Origin: Dendrophyllia cribrosa
Taxonomy: Eukaryota; Cnidaria; Anthozoa; Scleractinia; Dendrophylliidae
NCBI GenBank assembly: GCA_024195265.1
Contig: JAJLRJ010000004.1
Location: 33,550,030-33,614,029, forward strand
Reading direction: 5' to 3'
Length of the DNA stretch: 64,000 bases
In this document: positions 61,960 to 64,000 of the stretch, one piece after another
Layout: each line of letters opens with the position of its first letter
How positions within the stretch are numbered: position 1 is the first letter of the stretch
Translations under genes and position numbers: made by a program
Notes under the pieces: model-generated
What the model saw: only the letters and a program-made list of their open reading frames with translations
Told to the model about the DNA's origin: nothing
Database searches by the model: none

Positions 61960-62060
61960 CAACAGTTGGTTTTATCAACTGAGCTGATAAGAAAAATTGG
62001 CCATCGTAAACAAAATTACTGAAAAAGCTGACGTTTCGAGCGCTAGCCCTTCGTTGGAGT
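61960..62060 (-). repeat. Hammerhead-like motif repeat, copy 3
   Basis: Minus strand AACGAAGGGCTAGCGCTCGA followed by AACGTCAGC (62027-62058) equals the 32191 copy almost exactly. It is adjacent to TTTATCAACTGAGCTGATAA (61971-61990). Confidence 0.5.
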
Positions 62061-62155
62061 GAATCAAAAGTAAAGAATACAAGAAAGTGCGACGGAAAGC
62101 AGTATGTTAAAGAATAATTTCCCAAGTTCGGTAGAAATTGGGAAGCGATTTCTGT

Positions 62156-62587
62156 TTAGTTGCGATCCTTTTTAAAATTTGTACGTAGTTTTTCTTGCAT
62201 TTGCAGAAGGAAGTTGCGGAAGGATAGTATTTCTCCACGTAAGCTAGTGCAAAAAATGCAGTATTTTGCGATTAAGATAGAGTAATTTAAGACCTGCGGA
62301 TCCTTTGTTCTGTTATACCAACCATAGAGTATATGACTTACGTTTAACACAGTGCTTTCACGTGTTTTATCATGCCACCAATTTTGAAACATAATCCTAA
62401 AATCGGCAGATAAACTACAGAGTATTAACATGTGGTCTAGGGTTTGTATTTCTAAGTTGCATAGATTGCAGAGGTCATTGTCAACAAGGCCATCACGGTA
62501 CAGAGTCGCTTTGGTGGGAAGTATGTTGTGTATCACTTTGTATTGGAACATTATTATTTTTACTTCTTTAGTGACAGTATACGGCAA
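62156..62587 (-). pseudogene. LINE (L1/Tx1-type) C-terminal zinc-knuckle relic
   Basis: Minus-strand 143-codon frame with MFQYKVIHNILPTKATLYRD, LCNLC-N-LEIQTLDHMLILC (a CCHC-like knuckle) and FQNWWHDKTRES. These are typical of the C-terminal end of LINE ORF2 proteins. No reverse-transcriptase part is adjacent, so this is a 5'-truncated copy. Confidence 0.7.
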
Positions 62588-62689
62588 TAGATAAACTTTT
62601 TGAATGTTTTTCTCGTTGAATCCATGTCGACGTTAGGAAAAAAAGTTAGTTCGCAAGATCGCAAAAGAGAAAGTAAACAAAACTTTGAA

Positions 62690-63135
62690 GGTGTACAAAC
62701 ATAACATCAAGCTACTTTTTGACACTATCTTGAAGTAATTTCACAAAACCAGTGTCAATCTCTCGATCAATTTAGTACCAGTATACAAATAGTAAGGTTT
62801 TAAATGTTATTGCGATTGATTTGAAATCATACATACAGAATTTTTTTATTCTTGCAAAAGATATATGCCATATACCATATTTTAAGATGTCCATGTGGGA
62901 TTTTCAATGCGAAATCTTAAACGCGAAAAATTTCACTTTAACTGATTTCAAAGTTTCTTGTTTATCGTTGTCTTGGTAATATCGATTTTACCAGAATATA
63001 TATTTAGCCAAACTTCAATTAAAAACCAGTTTTAATAGTGAAAATTTCACGTTGATCTGAATTGGAAAAGACAGCTTAAAAGCCGATTGAAAAATGTAGG
63101 TATGGTCTCCAGAAAACTGTATCAAAACACCTTAA
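62690..63135 (+). repeat. Single arm of the 37.7-39.5-kb foldback family
   Basis: ACATAACATCAAGCTACTTT, CTATCTTGAAG, CATACAGAATTTTTTTATTC and TTTCTTGTTTATCGTTGTC correspond to 39148-39540. Confidence 0.7.
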
Positions 63136-63380
63136 ACTAATGTCGGAAAAATACAGGTTTTTTTGTCTATTACTATATTACTGTTGTTCCAGAGAATCTC
63201 GTTTTTAAAATTCAGATTTTGTGTCACAGGTTGTCTTTGAAATTGCACCAATAGTTTAGAATGGCTCGATAGAATGAGGGTAGGTTTTTAAGATTGAGAT
63301 TTTTGGTCCTATAGTTGCATTTTGTTATAAAAGCTACCATTTTGGCGCATAATATGATCAGGAAAATTCCTTGTAAACGC

Positions 63381-63837
63381 AGCTAAAGCCGCCGGATTGC
63401 CTGGTAATATCAGCAACCACTCCGTAAGGAAAACCTGTATATCCCGTTTAATGGATGCCGAATTCCTCGAGAATTACGTAGCCCAGCTCAGTGGTCGTAA
63501 AAACCTCAAAAGTTTAGATGCATATAAGTCGGTATCACACAACCATCAGCGACAAATGTCAATGGTGCCAAGACGTCGGTCCACCGAGAGTTCCACGAGC
63601 CACACTGGAATTCAAGCAGCCAAAATTTCCCAGTTGTCAGTTAAAAGGCTTGAAGAATTAATATCGATTACCGACGGCTTCTTTTCTGGAGCAACAATTG
63701 GCAAGTTTGAAGGATGTACCTTCAATTTCAACGGCATCCCTAATTCAGCGCCGAGTTCAGCAGATGGAGAAACCTCGTGGCCAGCCAAAAGAAAGAAACG
63801 TATGGCGATCATCAGCGATGATTCTGACTCTGATTAA
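63381..63837 (+). CDS. Terminal exon of a Crypton-like tyrosine-recombinase gene
   Basis: An exon-like open frame follows an acceptor (TTGTAAACGCAG at 63369-63380). Residues include NHSVRKTCISRLMDA (HxxR of tyrosine recombinases, about 63415), YVAQLSGRKNLKSLDAY (catalytic-region Lys/His position and the tyrosine in DAY), then a Ser-rich linker, FFSGATIGKFEGCTFNFNG and a basic/acidic tail (AKRKKRMA, DDSDSD), ending in TAA. This is the C-terminal half of a Crypton-type or Crypton-derived (KCTD/QRICH-like) protein. Earlier exons were not found in the window. It could be a domesticated host gene or a transposon copy. Confidence 0.6.
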
Positions 63838-64000
63838 TATAAGGACGATGTTTCCCTTTGTCAGTCGTTTCGAAGAGTTTTTAAATATGTGAATACATTT
63901 TTGTGAAGATGAGATTTTGAGATCATTTTGTTGTTTAAAACTTGAGAAAACGAGACATTCCGCAAATCTTGAATGACTCAGGTGATTTTTCCCATATATG
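63838..64000. other. 3' flank of the Crypton-like gene
   Basis: AT-rich sequence without a clear polyadenylation signal. Confidence 0.4.

Overview
This window looks like repeat-rich nuclear DNA from a marine invertebrate, most likely a cnidarian such as a stony coral or sea anemone. The evidence is intron-bearing host sequence, one intact single-exon GPCR gene, a tRNA-His gene, a tRNA-derived SINE, and dense layers of DIRS, LINE, hAT, Harbinger-like, Crypton-like and foldback/MITE elements. No species marker was found, so the assignment is an inference.

The centrepiece is an almost complete 18.07-kb Polinton/Maverick (adintovirus-like) element at 10922-28994. It is bounded by 293-bp terminal inverted repeats and a 5-bp target-site duplication (TATCC). 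The outermost 190 bp of each TIR is itself a palindrome. The element encodes a protein-primed family B DNA polymerase, a DDE (retroviral-type) integrase, an FtsK/HerA-type packaging ATPase, a probable double-jelly-roll major capsid protein and two penton-like paralogues. It also carries a YqaJ-type exonuclease, a C2HC zinc-finger protein, a zinc-ribbon protein resembling the late transcription factor VLTF3, and a run of small membrane or acidic proteins. Most presumed late genes carry a TATATACC-like motif ending only 1-15 nt before the ATG. That is too close for a conventional host TATA box, and it suggests virus-type late promoters.

Several of its genes carry single-base frame breaks or one in-frame stop: the polymerase N-terminus, the ATPase N-terminus, the 445-aa structural gene, the coiled-coil membrane protein (twice) and two small membrane genes. 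The copy is therefore either in early decay or contains assembly indels. In layout, the left end holds nucleic-acid and transcription genes, the middle holds structural genes on both strands around bidirectional promoters, and the right end holds the integrase and polymerase in convergent orientation.

Left flank (1-10916): a degenerate DIRS-like tyrosine-recombinase retrotransposon with inverted ends (830-6828) containing a minisatellite, and an L1/Tx1-type reverse transcriptase relic flanked by 251-bp direct repeats. Right flank (28995-64000): a possible secreted-protein exon, a broken unknown ORF series, the GPCR gene, and then about 30 kb of mostly non-coding DNA. That DNA holds foldback elements, satellites, a SINE, a hAT relic, tRNA-His, a Harbinger-like relic with a Myb/SANT domain, hammerhead-like motifs, a LINE 3' relic and the last exon of a Crypton-like recombinase gene.
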